A DNA stretch of 64,000 bases from Pseudomaricurvus alkylphenolicus (GTDB taxonomy: Bacteria > Pseudomonadota > Gammaproteobacteria > Pseudomonadales > Cellvibrionaceae), in assembly GCF_011683955.1 (NCBI RefSeq), contig NZ_JAAQPI010000003.1, positions 372,001 to 436,000 of the forward strand, read 5' to 3'. Shown here piece by piece: positions 29,975 through 39,262 of this stretch; positions within the stretch are counted from its first letter, which is position 1, and each line of letters begins with the position of its first letter. The notes beneath the pieces are model-generated. The model had not been told where the DNA came from and made no database searches. It saw only the letters and a program-made list of their open reading frames with translations. A program made the translations under genes and the position numbers.

Positions 29975-31153
29975 ATGCAGCAAGCAGATCAACTTCCCAC
30001 ATCGGTTGTATCACCTCTGGAAGCAGAAACAACTGTGGACGCAGGCCAGCTAAAAGACGGAAAACCCGCCCTGAAGCCAACCCTTACCATTGTTGTCCCC
30101 ACCTTCAACGAGCGTGAAAACATTGAACCGCTGATCGAATGCTTGCAGCGAGCCCTCACAGGGGTTGACTGGGAAGTTCTGTTTGTCGACGACGATTCTC
30201 CCGACGGAACCCACCAAGCGGTGCAAGAATTCTGCGAGCACAATCCACGAGTACGACTACTACGAAGAATCGGACGGCGCGGATTATCATCAGCCTGTAT
30301 AGAAGGCTTCTTGGCATGCTCATCTCCGTTCGTGGCTGTTATTGATGCGGATATGCAGCACGATGAACGCTGTCTCGTCGAAATGCTCAGACCGCTACAG
30401 AATGAGGAAGCCGATTTGGTTATCGGAACCCGCTACGCCTCGGGAGGCAGCACCGGCGAACTGGCCAGCAACCGGGTGCTCATCAGCAAGCTTTCCTCCC
30501 TGGCGGGCAAACTGCTGTTAAAGCATGATGTCTCCGACCCCATGAGCGGCTTTTTTATGCTCAACCGCAAATCCATGGAATCGGTCATACACGATCTATC
30601 GGGCGTTGGTTTCAAAATCTTGATCGATATTTTGTCGTCGTCTTCGAAAACACTCAGGGTTTTGGAAGTACCCTATCAGATGCGGGCCCGAACTCGCGGA
30701 GACAGCAAACTCGATGCATTGGTGGCACTGGAATATCTGTCTCTATTATTGGAAAAGACGCTTGGGCGGTATATCCCGGTCCGTTTTCTGTCATTCGTCA
30801 GTGTCGGCGCTATCGGAGTCCTGGTGCACGTTTTCACCCTGTGGTTTGCACACATACACCTGGGAAATGACTTTGTCCTGTCACAAAGCCTGGCCATCCT
30901 GGTCGCCATGCTCAACAACTTCTTACTCAACAACATTTTTACCCACAGAGAACGACAATTAAAGGGCTGGCAGCTGCTCGGGGGCTTCGCCAGCTTTTCT
31001 CTGGCTTGTTCCATTGGGGCCTTGTTCAATGTGCAATTTGCCAGTTTTATCTTTGAACACAGCCAGGTCTGGTGGTTATCCGGCATCCTAGGAGCCACCG
31101 TGGGCTCTATCTGGAACTATGCTATGACGGCAAAATTCACCTGGAAGCATTGA
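29975..31153 (+). CDS. GT2 glycosyltransferase with C-terminal GtrA-like membrane domain
   Basis: 392 residues. An N-terminal GT-A domain (about 30-255) resembles dolichyl-phosphate mannose synthase: VVPTFNERENIEPL, VDDDSPDGT and the acidic IDADMQHDE. It should move a sugar from a nucleotide donor to polyprenyl phosphate. A GtrA-like domain of four helices (about 262-390, starting RFLSFVSVGAIGVLVHVFTLW) follows and may anchor or flip the product. Such fusions occur in archaeal and bacterial surface-glycan loci. The stop abuts the next ATG (TGAATG). First gene of the island block at 30.0-36.8 kb. Confidence 0.88.
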   Translation: MQQADQLPTSVVSPLEAETTVDAGQLKDGKPALKPTLTIVVPTFNERENIEPLIECLQRALTGVDWEVLFVDDDSPDGTHQAVQEFCEHNPRVRLLRRIGRRGLSSACIEGFLACSSPFVAVIDADMQHDERCLVEMLRPLQNEEADLVIGTRYASGGSTGELASNRVLISKLSSLAGKLLLKHDVSDPMSGFFMLNRKSMESVIHDLSGVGFKILIDILSSSSKTLRVLEVPYQMRARTRGDSKLDALVALEYLSLLLEKTLGRYIPVRFLSFVSVGAIGVLVHVFTLWFAHIHLGNDFVLSQSLAILVAMLNNFLLNNIFTHRERQLKGWQLLGGFASFSLACSIGALFNVQFASFIFEHSQVWWLSGILGATVGSIWNYAMTAKFTWKH

Positions 31154-33178
31154 ATGCAAGTACATCCCCGGAATACAACACCGCAATCCCTGGAAACCCG
31201 TTCGATCATCTCTGCGATAGCCGTTGCCGCTACCCTGTTCAGCCTCTATCTGCTTTCCATGCCACGAATCGTCGCCCTTGAAGATGATGGGCTGTTTATT
31301 CTCTCGGCCTACTTCAATGGAGTTCCTCATCCACCCGGCTACCCTCTGCACTCGATATTGTCGCGACTGGCAATGGAGATCCCCATCGGCACTGTTACCG
31401 AGCGCATCCATGCCCTAAGCGGCCTGTTGGCAGCGCTGACCTGTGCTCTGCTGGTACGAATCCTGATGCTCCTGAAAACTTCACTGCCCATTGCTATATT
31501 GGTTTCTCTTAGCTTCGGTGCTTCACAAACCCTATGGTCGCAAGCCATTATCGCAGAAGTCTACACTCTCAATGTATTCCTGTTTTCCATTCTGCTGTAC
31601 CTGTCATTGCGCATTTATCAAGCCAACGACGAACAGTGTCTATCCCAACTGCGTTGGCTGGCACTGTGCTACGGACTGGCAATCAGCAATCATTGGCCTT
31701 TGATTGTTCTGAGTAGCCCTGGGTTATTCTTACTACTGATCCATCGCTGGAAACTGATTTGTACCCAGCTGCCCGTGTTGATTACCTTGTTATGTTTGGG
31801 GCTATCACCCTATTTGTACCTGTATTGGAATAGCCAGACCAATCCCGCAATCAGTTTCCTAGGTCCAATTGACAACCTCAGGGAGTTTTTCTACTACGTC
31901 TTACGGCAGAACTACAGTCAGATTGACGCGAGTCCGAGTGCAGGCTATCTCGACAAAATCAATTTCCTCTGGTTTTATCTGAAACAACTAACCGGTGAGT
32001 TTTCACTGATAGGCTTTGCCCTTGGGGTTTGGGGCGCTGTCGGCCTATATCGGAATGCAGGTTATCGACTTCTGTCCGCCATTTGCCTGATCATTGTTGG
32101 TAACAGCCTACTACTTATTGCACTGCTCAATTTCGATTTTGATCGTTTGATGGTACTGGCATTTCGCGTCTATCCATTAATCTCATTTCTGGTCTTCAGC
32201 CTCCTGATCGCTCTCGGCCTTCAGCAATTAGCCCAAATTCGAAACCACTTCAGAACGCAACGGCTACTACCAACAGTAGCTGCGATGGCGATTCTGATAT
32301 TGACCCTGGCGGGCTCAGCCAAGGTCAATTTGCGCAGTGACTACAACTGGACTCGCGAGTACGCCAGCGCCGTATTCGAGCGCATAGAAGATAAGGGGAT
32401 TGTGTTTCTTTCCGGTGATATCCAGGTCGGCGTCCTGAGCTTCTATCACTTGCTTGAACAAGAACGCTCGGACCTCGATCTCTACAATCCCTATGGCCTG
32501 TTCTATGCTAACAGGCTATTTCCACATGACGCTGAGCCACAGCAACGGGCGAGAGAGATCAACCACTTAATAAATACTACCCGTCGCCCTATATACTCCG
32601 ATACAAGCTTTATTCAAGGACCACCAAAGCAAGACCTGTGGCTGATTCAGCAGTATTTTCCTGGGAAACCTGATGACACCATGCAGCAACAGCAAGCAGA
32701 TTCCGATAGTATCTTCGCAGCTACTCTGGTCAATCATCCAGACGCCTCCGATGCATGGACCAACGAACACCAGCGACGCTTGAAGGCTGGCTATGCCCGC
32801 AGCATCGTTACCGATCTTGCCAGGCTTCGTGCAAATGACAACTCCGAAAGCTCACTTGAGCTACAACAGCAAAAACTTACTCTGCTCAATAGCCTGTTTG
32901 ATAACTTTTCAGTCGGCGTCGCCATCCTTGATCAGATCAACAGACTACATACGCCAGCACCACTGAAAGTTCCCGAAGTTCTCGCAAGAACTCTGGAATT
33001 GCAACAAGGAGACGAGATAAAGTCGGAACAAGCAACGCTGTGGCTGAACGTCGCGATTCATCTCCAGCGAATGGGCAAACATAAAGAAGCGCAGACCATG
33101 CTGGACAAAGCGGTATCTGTCTGGCGTCATCCTCAAAACACTGCGGCATCGCAATTCCAAACGGCGGCAAACATATGA
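31154..33178 (+). CDS. DUF2723-type GT-C membrane glycosyltransferase with TPR-like tail
   Basis: 674 residues. About ten helices fill residues 18-400. The first extracytoplasmic loop, between helix 1 and helix 2, reads LEDDGLFILSAYFNGVPHPPGYPLH, the signature of DUF2723 proteins related to O-mannosyltransferases; Glu-Asp-Asp is the likely catalytic acidic motif of the GT-C fold. A soluble part of about 270 residues ends in a TPR-like pair of helices (LWLNVAIHLQRMGKHKEAQTMLDKAV). It starts on the base after the preceding stop, so the two genes are coupled. It probably uses the polyprenyl-phosphate sugar made by its neighbour. The acceptor is unknown. Confidence 0.75.
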   Translation: MQVHPRNTTPQSLETRSIISAIAVAATLFSLYLLSMPRIVALEDDGLFILSAYFNGVPHPPGYPLHSILSRLAMEIPIGTVTERIHALSGLLAALTCALLVRILMLLKTSLPIAILVSLSFGASQTLWSQAIIAEVYTLNVFLFSILLYLSLRIYQANDEQCLSQLRWLALCYGLAISNHWPLIVLSSPGLFLLLIHRWKLICTQLPVLITLLCLGLSPYLYLYWNSQTNPAISFLGPIDNLREFFYYVLRQNYSQIDASPSAGYLDKINFLWFYLKQLTGEFSLIGFALGVWGAVGLYRNAGYRLLSAICLIIVGNSLLLIALLNFDFDRLMVLAFRVYPLISFLVFSLLIALGLQQLAQIRNHFRTQRLLPTVAAMAILILTLAGSAKVNLRSDYNWTREYASAVFERIEDKGIVFLSGDIQVGVLSFYHLLEQERSDLDLYNPYGLFYANRLFPHDAEPQQRAREINHLINTTRRPIYSDTSFIQGPPKQDLWLIQQYFPGKPDDTMQQQQADSDSIFAATLVNHPDASDAWTNEHQRRLKAGYARSIVTDLARLRANDNSESSLELQQQKLTLLNSLFDNFSVGVAILDQINRLHTPAPLKVPEVLARTLELQQGDEIKSEQATLWLNVAIHLQRMGKHKEAQTMLDKAVSVWRHPQNTAASQFQTAANI

Positions 33179-33303
33179 GCGGGATTTGAGCCCCCCCCTT
33201 TGAACGGAAGGACCTACACATTCAAACACACTTATCTGGCTGACTAGCCAACCTCAGGTTAATATGAGTACTTGACCCAACACGGACACTTGATGGTCAA
33301 TTA

Positions 33304-35145
33304 ATGAACAACCCTGCTCTCCACCCCGCTGATGTTCGCCCTGACACCCCAGGACGACTGGCATGGATTCCATCATTCGGCTTTTTTGTGGCGAGCCTGG
33401 TGTTTTATGGCGTTCTATATGGCTCGAATCTCGATCCCGATCAAGGCTCCATTGGCCATGATTTCAGCTATTTTCTCCCCCATTTGCTGGATGGCTTTCT
33501 CTGGTACAGCAATAACGGGCTCTTCTCCCCTCAATGGTTCAGTCCTGCTTTTTGCGGTGGCGTCCCTGCAATGGCGAACCCTCAGCATCTCGGCTGGTCA
33601 GTACCCCAATTGCTGTTTAATCTGTGGGGCCCCGGGGCAGCACTAGAACTCACCTTTTATTCGTTTGCCTCTCTTGGGTACTGGAGTACTTGGTGGCTAG
33701 TCCGCAAATGTTTCGGACTTTCTACCGCGGCCGCTACTGGTGCGGCTTTGCTGTTTATGTTCAATGGCTTTTACCTCAGCCACATGAGTGTCGGCCATCT
33801 GACCTTTCATGCCATTGCCACAGTGCCAATGCTCGGTATTTTTCTGATCCAGGGCACACTTTATCATGGCTCCGGCCGGGCTCTTCACTTTTGCCTGTAT
33901 ACGGTTACTCTGGGCTACTACATCCTGGCTGGAGCCCTGACCCTGCTGCCAATCGCCGTGCTATCTTCTGTACTCATTGGGCTCTGCCATTGCTGCCGGG
34001 TGGGTGGAACCTGGCGGCTGCTATTATTTGCCTGTGCCGGATTCTGCGCCGCATTGATGCTTGGCGCCTACCGCCTATACCCCACTCTTGCCCTACTGTC
34101 TCACTTCCCGCGAGACTTTTACCCGATAGCAGGATTCGACAGTCTTGGCAGTTTATTGACAAACCTGTTGAGCAATTTCGCCTGGGGTGGTGTCCCGCCA
34201 GATTCCCACTCCTGGGTTAACAGTAAAATTGGACTGGGTAATCACGAATGGGACTACAACGTTACCATTGCGCCTCTGCTTCTGACGATAGCTGCATGTT
34301 TGCGCTACCACTTCACTCGGCGCCAGAAGCAACAACACCCATCAGTTTTTGGACAATGGCGGATGCTACCCCTGTGCCTGATGGCGGGCGGCCTGTTAAT
34401 CCCCCTACTACTGAATATCTATCATCCGTGGATTGAATCATTACTGAAAGAGCTGCCTTACTTCAGGAGCAGCAGCTCTAATGTTCGTTGGTTCTTTGTC
34501 TATATTCCGATCCTTATTCTTATCGCTGCCTTCGCTCTTGACCTCAGCGCCCATCTCACCAGAGCAAGATATGCCGGCCTGCTGTTGGTGACTGTAGTCA
34601 TTGCCCTGACCCATGCCAGCATGGACAAATCCAGGTATCTCACCCACAGCTATGATCCATCCGCGATAGTGCAAACTTATGAAGAACTGAAACAAAACGA
34701 TGCTACTCTCTCTATCCGCCACATGGTCGGCGGAGCCTTAAAGATTGGCGGCACCGAGCAACTATACGTTGGCAACGATCTTTTGATCATGGGCGCTTCC
34801 CAATTGAAGTGCTATGAACCTCTGTTCGGCTATCGACTAGAGGCACTGCCGACGTTCGAGCTGCGCAATGGCCCATACGACAAGCAGTTGGGATCGGGCA
34901 TCAACGTAGCCCGGCCCGAGTGCTATGTGTTTCCCAAAAGCAATCAATGCCAGCCTGGGGACCGATTTTCAGTGCATCAAATGAACGACGCTGAACGGCT
35001 GTTAAACTACCAGCCCTATCCTTTCGAATATCCTCCGGCGCTGGCGATTTATCGAGCAATGAGCACTTTAATCGGTTTATTGCTTGCCACCTGTATCATA
35101 TATTGCATCCTCAAGAACAACAGAGTCGAAAGGAACGAGGGTTAG
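33304..35145 (+). CDS. Polytopic membrane protein, GT-C-like, function unknown
   Basis: 613 residues with about twelve hydrophobic helices and a soluble C-terminal stretch (about 455-570) before a final helix. The first large loop holds DPDQGSIGHDFSYFLPHLLDG, with acidic residues at the place where GT-C transferases bind their metal or donor. The pattern is like the YfhO-type and other uncharacterised glycan membrane proteins. It lies between two polyprenyl-glycosyltransferase-type genes, so a role in glycan transfer is plausible but not shown by any motif I can name. Confidence 0.65.
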   Translation: MNNPALHPADVRPDTPGRLAWIPSFGFFVASLVFYGVLYGSNLDPDQGSIGHDFSYFLPHLLDGFLWYSNNGLFSPQWFSPAFCGGVPAMANPQHLGWSVPQLLFNLWGPGAALELTFYSFASLGYWSTWWLVRKCFGLSTAAATGAALLFMFNGFYLSHMSVGHLTFHAIATVPMLGIFLIQGTLYHGSGRALHFCLYTVTLGYYILAGALTLLPIAVLSSVLIGLCHCCRVGGTWRLLLFACAGFCAALMLGAYRLYPTLALLSHFPRDFYPIAGFDSLGSLLTNLLSNFAWGGVPPDSHSWVNSKIGLGNHEWDYNVTIAPLLLTIAACLRYHFTRRQKQQHPSVFGQWRMLPLCLMAGGLLIPLLLNIYHPWIESLLKELPYFRSSSSNVRWFFVYIPILILIAAFALDLSAHLTRARYAGLLLVTVVIALTHASMDKSRYLTHSYDPSAIVQTYEELKQNDATLSIRHMVGGALKIGGTEQLYVGNDLLIMGASQLKCYEPLFGYRLEALPTFELRNGPYDKQLGSGINVARPECYVFPKSNQCQPGDRFSVHQMNDAERLLNYQPYPFEYPPALAIYRAMSTLIGLLLATCIIYCILKNNRVERNEG

Positions 35146-35150
35146 TTATA

Positions 35151-36104
35151 GTGTCTGCCGTTGGCAAAGTATCTATTATTGTTCCAGTCTGGAACGAACG
35201 TGGCCTGATTCAGGATTTTCTTGCACGAATTACCGGTATCCTTGACAGCGTCGACTGCGCCTATGAAATCGTTTTTGTAAACGATGGCAGTAACGATGGC
35301 ACCGACAACATCATTGCAGAGGCTGCAAGGGACGATGAACGAGTCAAACTGGTGTCCTTATCAAGGAATTTTGGCAAGGAAGCCGCACTCACTGCCGGCC
35401 TGGATCATTGTGACGGCGACTGTGCCATCCCCATGGATGTGGATATGCAAGACCCTCCAGAGCTGATCCCGGAGATGATCCAACAGTGGATTCGGGGCTT
35501 TGAAGTTGTTAACGCCATCAGATCGGACCGTTCGGCAGACACCCTAGGCAAGCGCCTGACCGCCGACCTGTTTTATCGACTCTTCAATTATACCGCTGAC
35601 AGTCGTATTCCCTCACACGCAGGGGATTTTCGTTTGCTCGACCGCAAAGTTATTGAAGCGATTCGCTCTCTGCCGGAGCGCAATCGGTTTATGAAGGGCA
35701 TCTTCGCTTGGGTCGGCTTCAAACAAACTCAGGTTTACTTTCAGCGCTGCCCCAGGCAGCAGGGAAATAGCAAGTGGAATTACTGGAAACTCTGGAATTA
35801 CGCTATAGATGCGCTCACCGCGTTTGGCTCATGGCCACTGAAGATCTGGACTTATGTAGGTACAATAATTGCCATGCTCAGTGCCCTCTACGGCTTATTT
35901 CTGATCACCCGCGTACTTATCTCGGGCGTAGATGTTCCCGGTTACGCCTCACTGATGGTGGTGGTTCTTTTTTTTGGAGGTATTCAGCTACTCACGCTCG
36001 GCATTCTCGGCGAATATATCGGCAGGATTTACACTGAAAGTAAACACCGCCCGATATATCTCGTTTCCGAAATGATGAACATTAAACAACCCAACGACAG
36101 ATAG
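35151..36104 (+). CDS. GtrB/ArnC-type polyprenyl-phosphate glycosyltransferase
   Basis: 317 residues from GTG 35151, just after the stop of the preceding gene and a GAGGG box; the frame continues back to TTG 35103 within that gene. A GT-A domain carries IIVPVWNERG, VNDGSNDGT and DVDMQDPPE. Two C-terminal helices (about 228-250 and 262-285) end in the LGEYIGRIYTESKHRPIYLV motif of GtrB and ArnC. It should make an undecaprenyl-phosphate-linked monosaccharide on the cytoplasmic face. The sugar cannot be read from the sequence. Confidence 0.9.
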   Translation: MSAVGKVSIIVPVWNERGLIQDFLARITGILDSVDCAYEIVFVNDGSNDGTDNIIAEAARDDERVKLVSLSRNFGKEAALTAGLDHCDGDCAIPMDVDMQDPPELIPEMIQQWIRGFEVVNAIRSDRSADTLGKRLTADLFYRLFNYTADSRIPSHAGDFRLLDRKVIEAIRSLPERNRFMKGIFAWVGFKQTQVYFQRCPRQQGNSKWNYWKLWNYAIDALTAFGSWPLKIWTYVGTIIAMLSALYGLFLITRVLISGVDVPGYASLMVVVLFFGGIQLLTLGILGEYIGRIYTESKHRPIYLVSEMMNIKQPNDR

Positions 36105-36115
36105 AGATCCGCCCC

Positions 36116-36841
36116 ATGGATAAGGAGCTATATCTGGAAATGCGCGCAATGGAGGACCACCATTGGTGGTTTACTGCTCGCCGGGAAATTCTGACGTCGA
36201 TACTGCGTACACAGATACCCCTAACAAATTTGCGAATCCTCGAAATTGGGTGCGGTACCGGGGGCAATCTGGAGATGCTCAGCCGTTTCGGGCAGTTATC
36301 TGCGCTTGAACCTCAAGTAAACGCCTGGGCAATGGCGAAGGCAAGAGGTATTTGCCCGGTTTATAATTTGCCACTGAACGAACAGTTTAACCCTGAACAG
36401 CCGGTAGAACTGGCCTGCATGCTTGACGTATTGGAACATATCGAAGATCAACAACAAGCCCTGGCCCATGTCAGACGGATTCTGACCCCAGGTGGACGCT
36501 TACTGCTGACCGTTCCGGCATTTCAGTTTCTCTGGAGTGGTCACGACGAAAAACACCATCATTATCGCCGCTATCGAAGACCACAATTGGTAGAACTGTT
36601 AACGAGAGAAGGCTTTCGCGTGGACTACTGCAGTTATTTCAACACTCTGCTGTTTCCGCTAATCACCTCAGTACGGCTGCTGCAAAAGACCATAGGGATG
36701 GAAGGATCGCATGTCACTGCAACTTCTAAACCGCTGAATACGCTACTTCATCATCTGTTTGCATTCGAGCGCAGGTTGTTGGCAAGGTGGACACTGCCCT
36801 TTGGAGTGTCTGTGGTAACAATCGCATCGTTGAGCGAATAG
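36116..36841 (+). CDS. Class I SAM-dependent methyltransferase
   Basis: 241 residues. The SAM site is LRILEIGCGTGGNLEML near 40-56 with the acidic partner SALEPQ, and the later motif ACMLDVLEHIEDQQQAL. A downstream HHHYRRYRRPQLVELL segment is common in lipid- or glycan-associated methyltransferases. It begins 12 bp after the GtrB-like gene and ends the first block of the island. The substrate may be the lipid-linked sugar or the finished glycan. Confidence 0.85.
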   Translation: MDKELYLEMRAMEDHHWWFTARREILTSILRTQIPLTNLRILEIGCGTGGNLEMLSRFGQLSALEPQVNAWAMAKARGICPVYNLPLNEQFNPEQPVELACMLDVLEHIEDQQQALAHVRRILTPGGRLLLTVPAFQFLWSGHDEKHHHYRRYRRPQLVELLTREGFRVDYCSYFNTLLFPLITSVRLLQKTIGMEGSHVTATSKPLNTLLHHLFAFERRLLARWTLPFGVSVVTIASLSE

Positions 36842-36958
36842 CCGAAGGTAATACCCTTATAACCAAAGTGAATATCAATCAGAGCCAACCGCTTCTATTG
36901 CCCGCAGTACGAAGGCTGATAACACTCCAGGAGCGATCACGGCAGCGCAGCATCCAAA

Positions 36959-37165
36959 GTGAATTCAAGCCCCCATGCTGCTAGAATTCCAGCCTCTGGC
37001 GATGTGAAAGTGCCGTCGCTCAGAGCAAACAGCAACAACGTAGTTGATGCAGGTGCCTATATTGTGATGCTCGACAACTTTTCTCTTGAGGATATGAGAG
37101 AAGCTTTATAACGGGATAAAGATGGCAGCGGTGGAGTGGCAAAACCGAGGAGGGCTCTGCGAAGG
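36959..37165 (+). pseudogene. Decayed internal-deletion copy of nadC
   Basis: Two separated stretches match the intact nadC locus. Bases 36959-37003 resemble the nadC upstream region 28896-28940, including the shared CTGCTAGAATTCC. Bases 37040-37119 match nadC coding bases 29585-29664 at about 68 of 80 positions by eye, including the 24-base identity around ATATTGTGATGCTCGACAAC. Roughly 645 bp in between are missing, the reading frame is broken (a TAA follows GAAGCTTTA) and similarity fades after about 37165. This is the only content I can identify in the 363-bp gap between the methyltransferase gene and rfbA. Confidence 0.85.
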
Positions 37166-37204
37166 CATCGCTACCCCTCTGAAGCCAAATGAGGAGATTT
37201 TTTC

Positions 37205-38104
37205 ATGAAAGGAATAGTTCTGGCCGGGGGTACTGGCACCAGGCTCTATCCGACAACACTAAGTGTGTGTAAGCATCTTCTCCCCGTGTACGATAAACCG
37301 ATGATCTATTACCCCATTTCTGTATTGATGCTGGCGGGAATCCGGGACATTCTCATTATTACCACGCCAGAGGATCGCACCACCTTCGAACGCCTTTTGG
37401 GGAACGGACAACGCATCGGAGTTCGGTTGAGCTATCGGAGCCAGGAACAACCTCGCGGCATCGCCGAAGCCATTTTGATTGGAGACGATTTTATCGGCTC
37501 GGATCCCGCCTGCCTGGTTCTGGGTGATAACCTTTTTTTTGGTCAGGGCTTTACTCCTGTCTTGGAAAGGGCCTCTAGGAAAATCAGAGAGAACGGCGGC
37601 GCGCTTGTATTCGCCTATCCAGTCAAGGACCCGAATCGTTTTGGTGTCATCGAATTTGATGATCAATACAACGCGGTCAGCGTCGAAGAAAAACCACAGA
37701 GGCCGCGTTCAAACTACGCGATAACCGGACTCTATTTCTTCGATTCAAAGGCCGTGGATTTTGCCAAAAGTACAACACCCTCCGCCCGGGGAGAACTGGA
37801 AATCACCGACATCCTGCAGCGCTACCTCCTGGAACATCAATTGTCAGTCGAGCTTCTCGGCCGGGGGTTCGCGTGGCTGGATACAGGCACCCACGACTCC
37901 CTGCTCGAAGCCAGTACCTTTGTGCAAATCATCGAGCAACGCCAGGGGTTTAAAATTGCTTGCCTGGAAGAAATCGCATTTAACCGCGGCTGGATGAGCG
38001 AAGAACAGGTTGAGATCGCTGCAGGAACCCAGGTGAGCAGTATCTACGGTGATTATTTGCGATCCATTCTCGCAGAACATCGGCAACAATCCACAGAACA
38101 ATAA
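37205..38104 (+). CDS. rfbA: Glucose-1-phosphate thymidylyltransferase
   Basis: Makes dTDP-glucose from dTTP and glucose-1-phosphate, 299 residues. The nucleotidyltransferase signature [30 protein letters not shown] is present at the N terminus, followed by [10 protein letters not shown] and the [13 protein letters not shown] motif. First gene of a tightly packed plus-strand operon, preceded by a GAGGAGA box. With RfbB at 47197 it supplies dTDP-4-keto-6-deoxyglucose. Neither rfbC nor rfbD is present in the window, so dTDP-rhamnose is not the obvious end product. Confidence 0.95.
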   Translation: MKGIVLAGGTGTRLYPTTLSVCKHLLPVYDKPMIYYPISVLMLAGIRDILIITTPEDRTTFERLLGNGQRIGVRLSYRSQEQPRGIAEAILIGDDFIGSDPACLVLGDNLFFGQGFTPVLERASRKIRENGGALVFAYPVKDPNRFGVIEFDDQYNAVSVEEKPQRPRSNYAITGLYFFDSKAVDFAKSTTPSARGELEITDILQRYLLEHQLSVELLGRGFAWLDTGTHDSLLEASTFVQIIEQRQGFKIACLEEIAFNRGWMSEEQVEIAAGTQVSSIYGDYLRSILAEHRQQSTEQ

Positions 38105-38149
38105 TTTTGCATCTTGATAACGCAAATCGAACTATCACATGAAGTTGTC

Positions 38150-39262
38150 ATGACCAATCGAAAATCCAACGAAAAACTGCACATCTTTTCAAGCGGAAAC
38201 TTCACTCAGGGATTTTTCGACTTTCTTCGGCGTCACCAATTTGATCTCGACGAACACGTTCTGTTTCAATACAGACGTCGTAAACCCTTCGAAGGGCTGG
38301 CCCATCTGGATGCCATCTATTGCCATTCTTTTTTTTCCCCCCTTGCGAACCTGAAACTACTGCTCCGTATGTTCCGGGCCAAGAACATCATTATTCACTG
38401 CCTGTCGTCTCCTGTTTTGCTACTTTATTTGCTGGCATTTCCCTCGCTTCGCGCTAAGAGTTATTGGGCTATCTGGGGAAAAGATCTGTACTTTTACCAG
38501 GTACTGGATAAGCCCGGCATTCACCATCGCGCCTATGAGTTTTTGCGCCGAAGGGTAATTAAACGCCTGCCTCACATCATCACCTTTAATGGTGGCGATT
38601 ATCGGCTGGCACAAACGCTGTATGGCGCCAAAGGAACCAGGCACAGTTGCTTCCTCTACCCCAGCAACGTCTTTAAGGAAGTAGCGAAAGCTCCCCCAGA
38701 ACCAGACCTTACCGTAATATTACTGGGCAACTCTGCCGACCCCAGCAACAACCATCTTGATCTTATGCAGATGCTGGAGCCCTACAGACATTTGAATCTA
38801 GAGATCATTACCCCTCTGGCGTATGGGGATTCCAACCACGCCGAAAAGGTCATCGAAGAAGGCAAAAGACTCTTCGGCAGTAGGTTTAAGCCGCTGACAA
38901 ATTTGCTACCGTCATCCCAGTACAATCAGCTGCTCGCACGAGTGGACATCGGGGTGTTCGGCCACAAACGGCAACAAGCCATGGGAAATATTGTTTCTCT
39001 TCTGGGAATGGGTAAGAAAGTCTATATCCGAACCGATATCACCTCGCACAGGTTGCTGCAGGATAACGGAATCAAAACCTTTGACCTCAACGAATTTGAA
39101 CCCTCTCCTATCGATGACGATATCGCCGAACATAACGTTCTGGCCATCAAAACTACCTTTTCGGAAGAGAACCTGCGAACGCAATGGCAGGAACTTTTCG
39201 CCAAAATGAGTAATCAGCGGAAGTCAATGAATCAAAGCACGTCGAGCGAATCCCTCACATGA
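38150..39262 (+). CDS. WecF-like 4-amino-4,6-dideoxygalactosyl transferase (GT56)
   Basis: About 370 residues from ATG 38150; the open frame begins at TTG 38114. It resembles WecF of enterobacterial common antigen synthesis, the GT56 family that transfers Fuc4NAc from dTDP-Fuc4NAc: SYWAIWGKDLYFY, HIITFNGGDYRLA, ILLGNSADPSNNHLDLM and GVFGHKRQQAMGNIVSLLGMGKKVYIR are the key stretches. Its stop overlaps the wecE start (ATGA). Because the donor pathway made by rfbA, rfbB and wecE leads to dTDP-Fuc4N, the enzyme fits the operon exactly. Whether the donor carries an acetyl group or another acyl group is open. Confidence 0.87.
   Translation: MTNRKSNEKLHIFSSGNFTQGFFDFLRRHQFDLDEHVLFQYRRRKPFEGLAHLDAIYCHSFFSPLANLKLLLRMFRAKNIIIHCLSSPVLLLYLLAFPSLRAKSYWAIWGKDLYFYQVLDKPGIHHRAYEFLRRRVIKRLPHIITFNGGDYRLAQTLYGAKGTRHSCFLYPSNVFKEVAKAPPEPDLTVILLGNSADPSNNHLDLMQMLEPYRHLNLEIITPLAYGDSNHAEKVIEEGKRLFGSRFKPLTNLLPSSQYNQLLARVDIGVFGHKRQQAMGNIVSLLGMGKKVYIRTDITSHRLLQDNGIKTFDLNEFEPSPIDDDIAEHNVLAIKTTFSEENLRTQWQELFAKMSNQRKSMNQSTSSESLT

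Noticed and set aside
36842-36984. Small open frame after the methyltransferase gene
   Set aside because: It extends into the decayed nadC copy and has no ribosome site.
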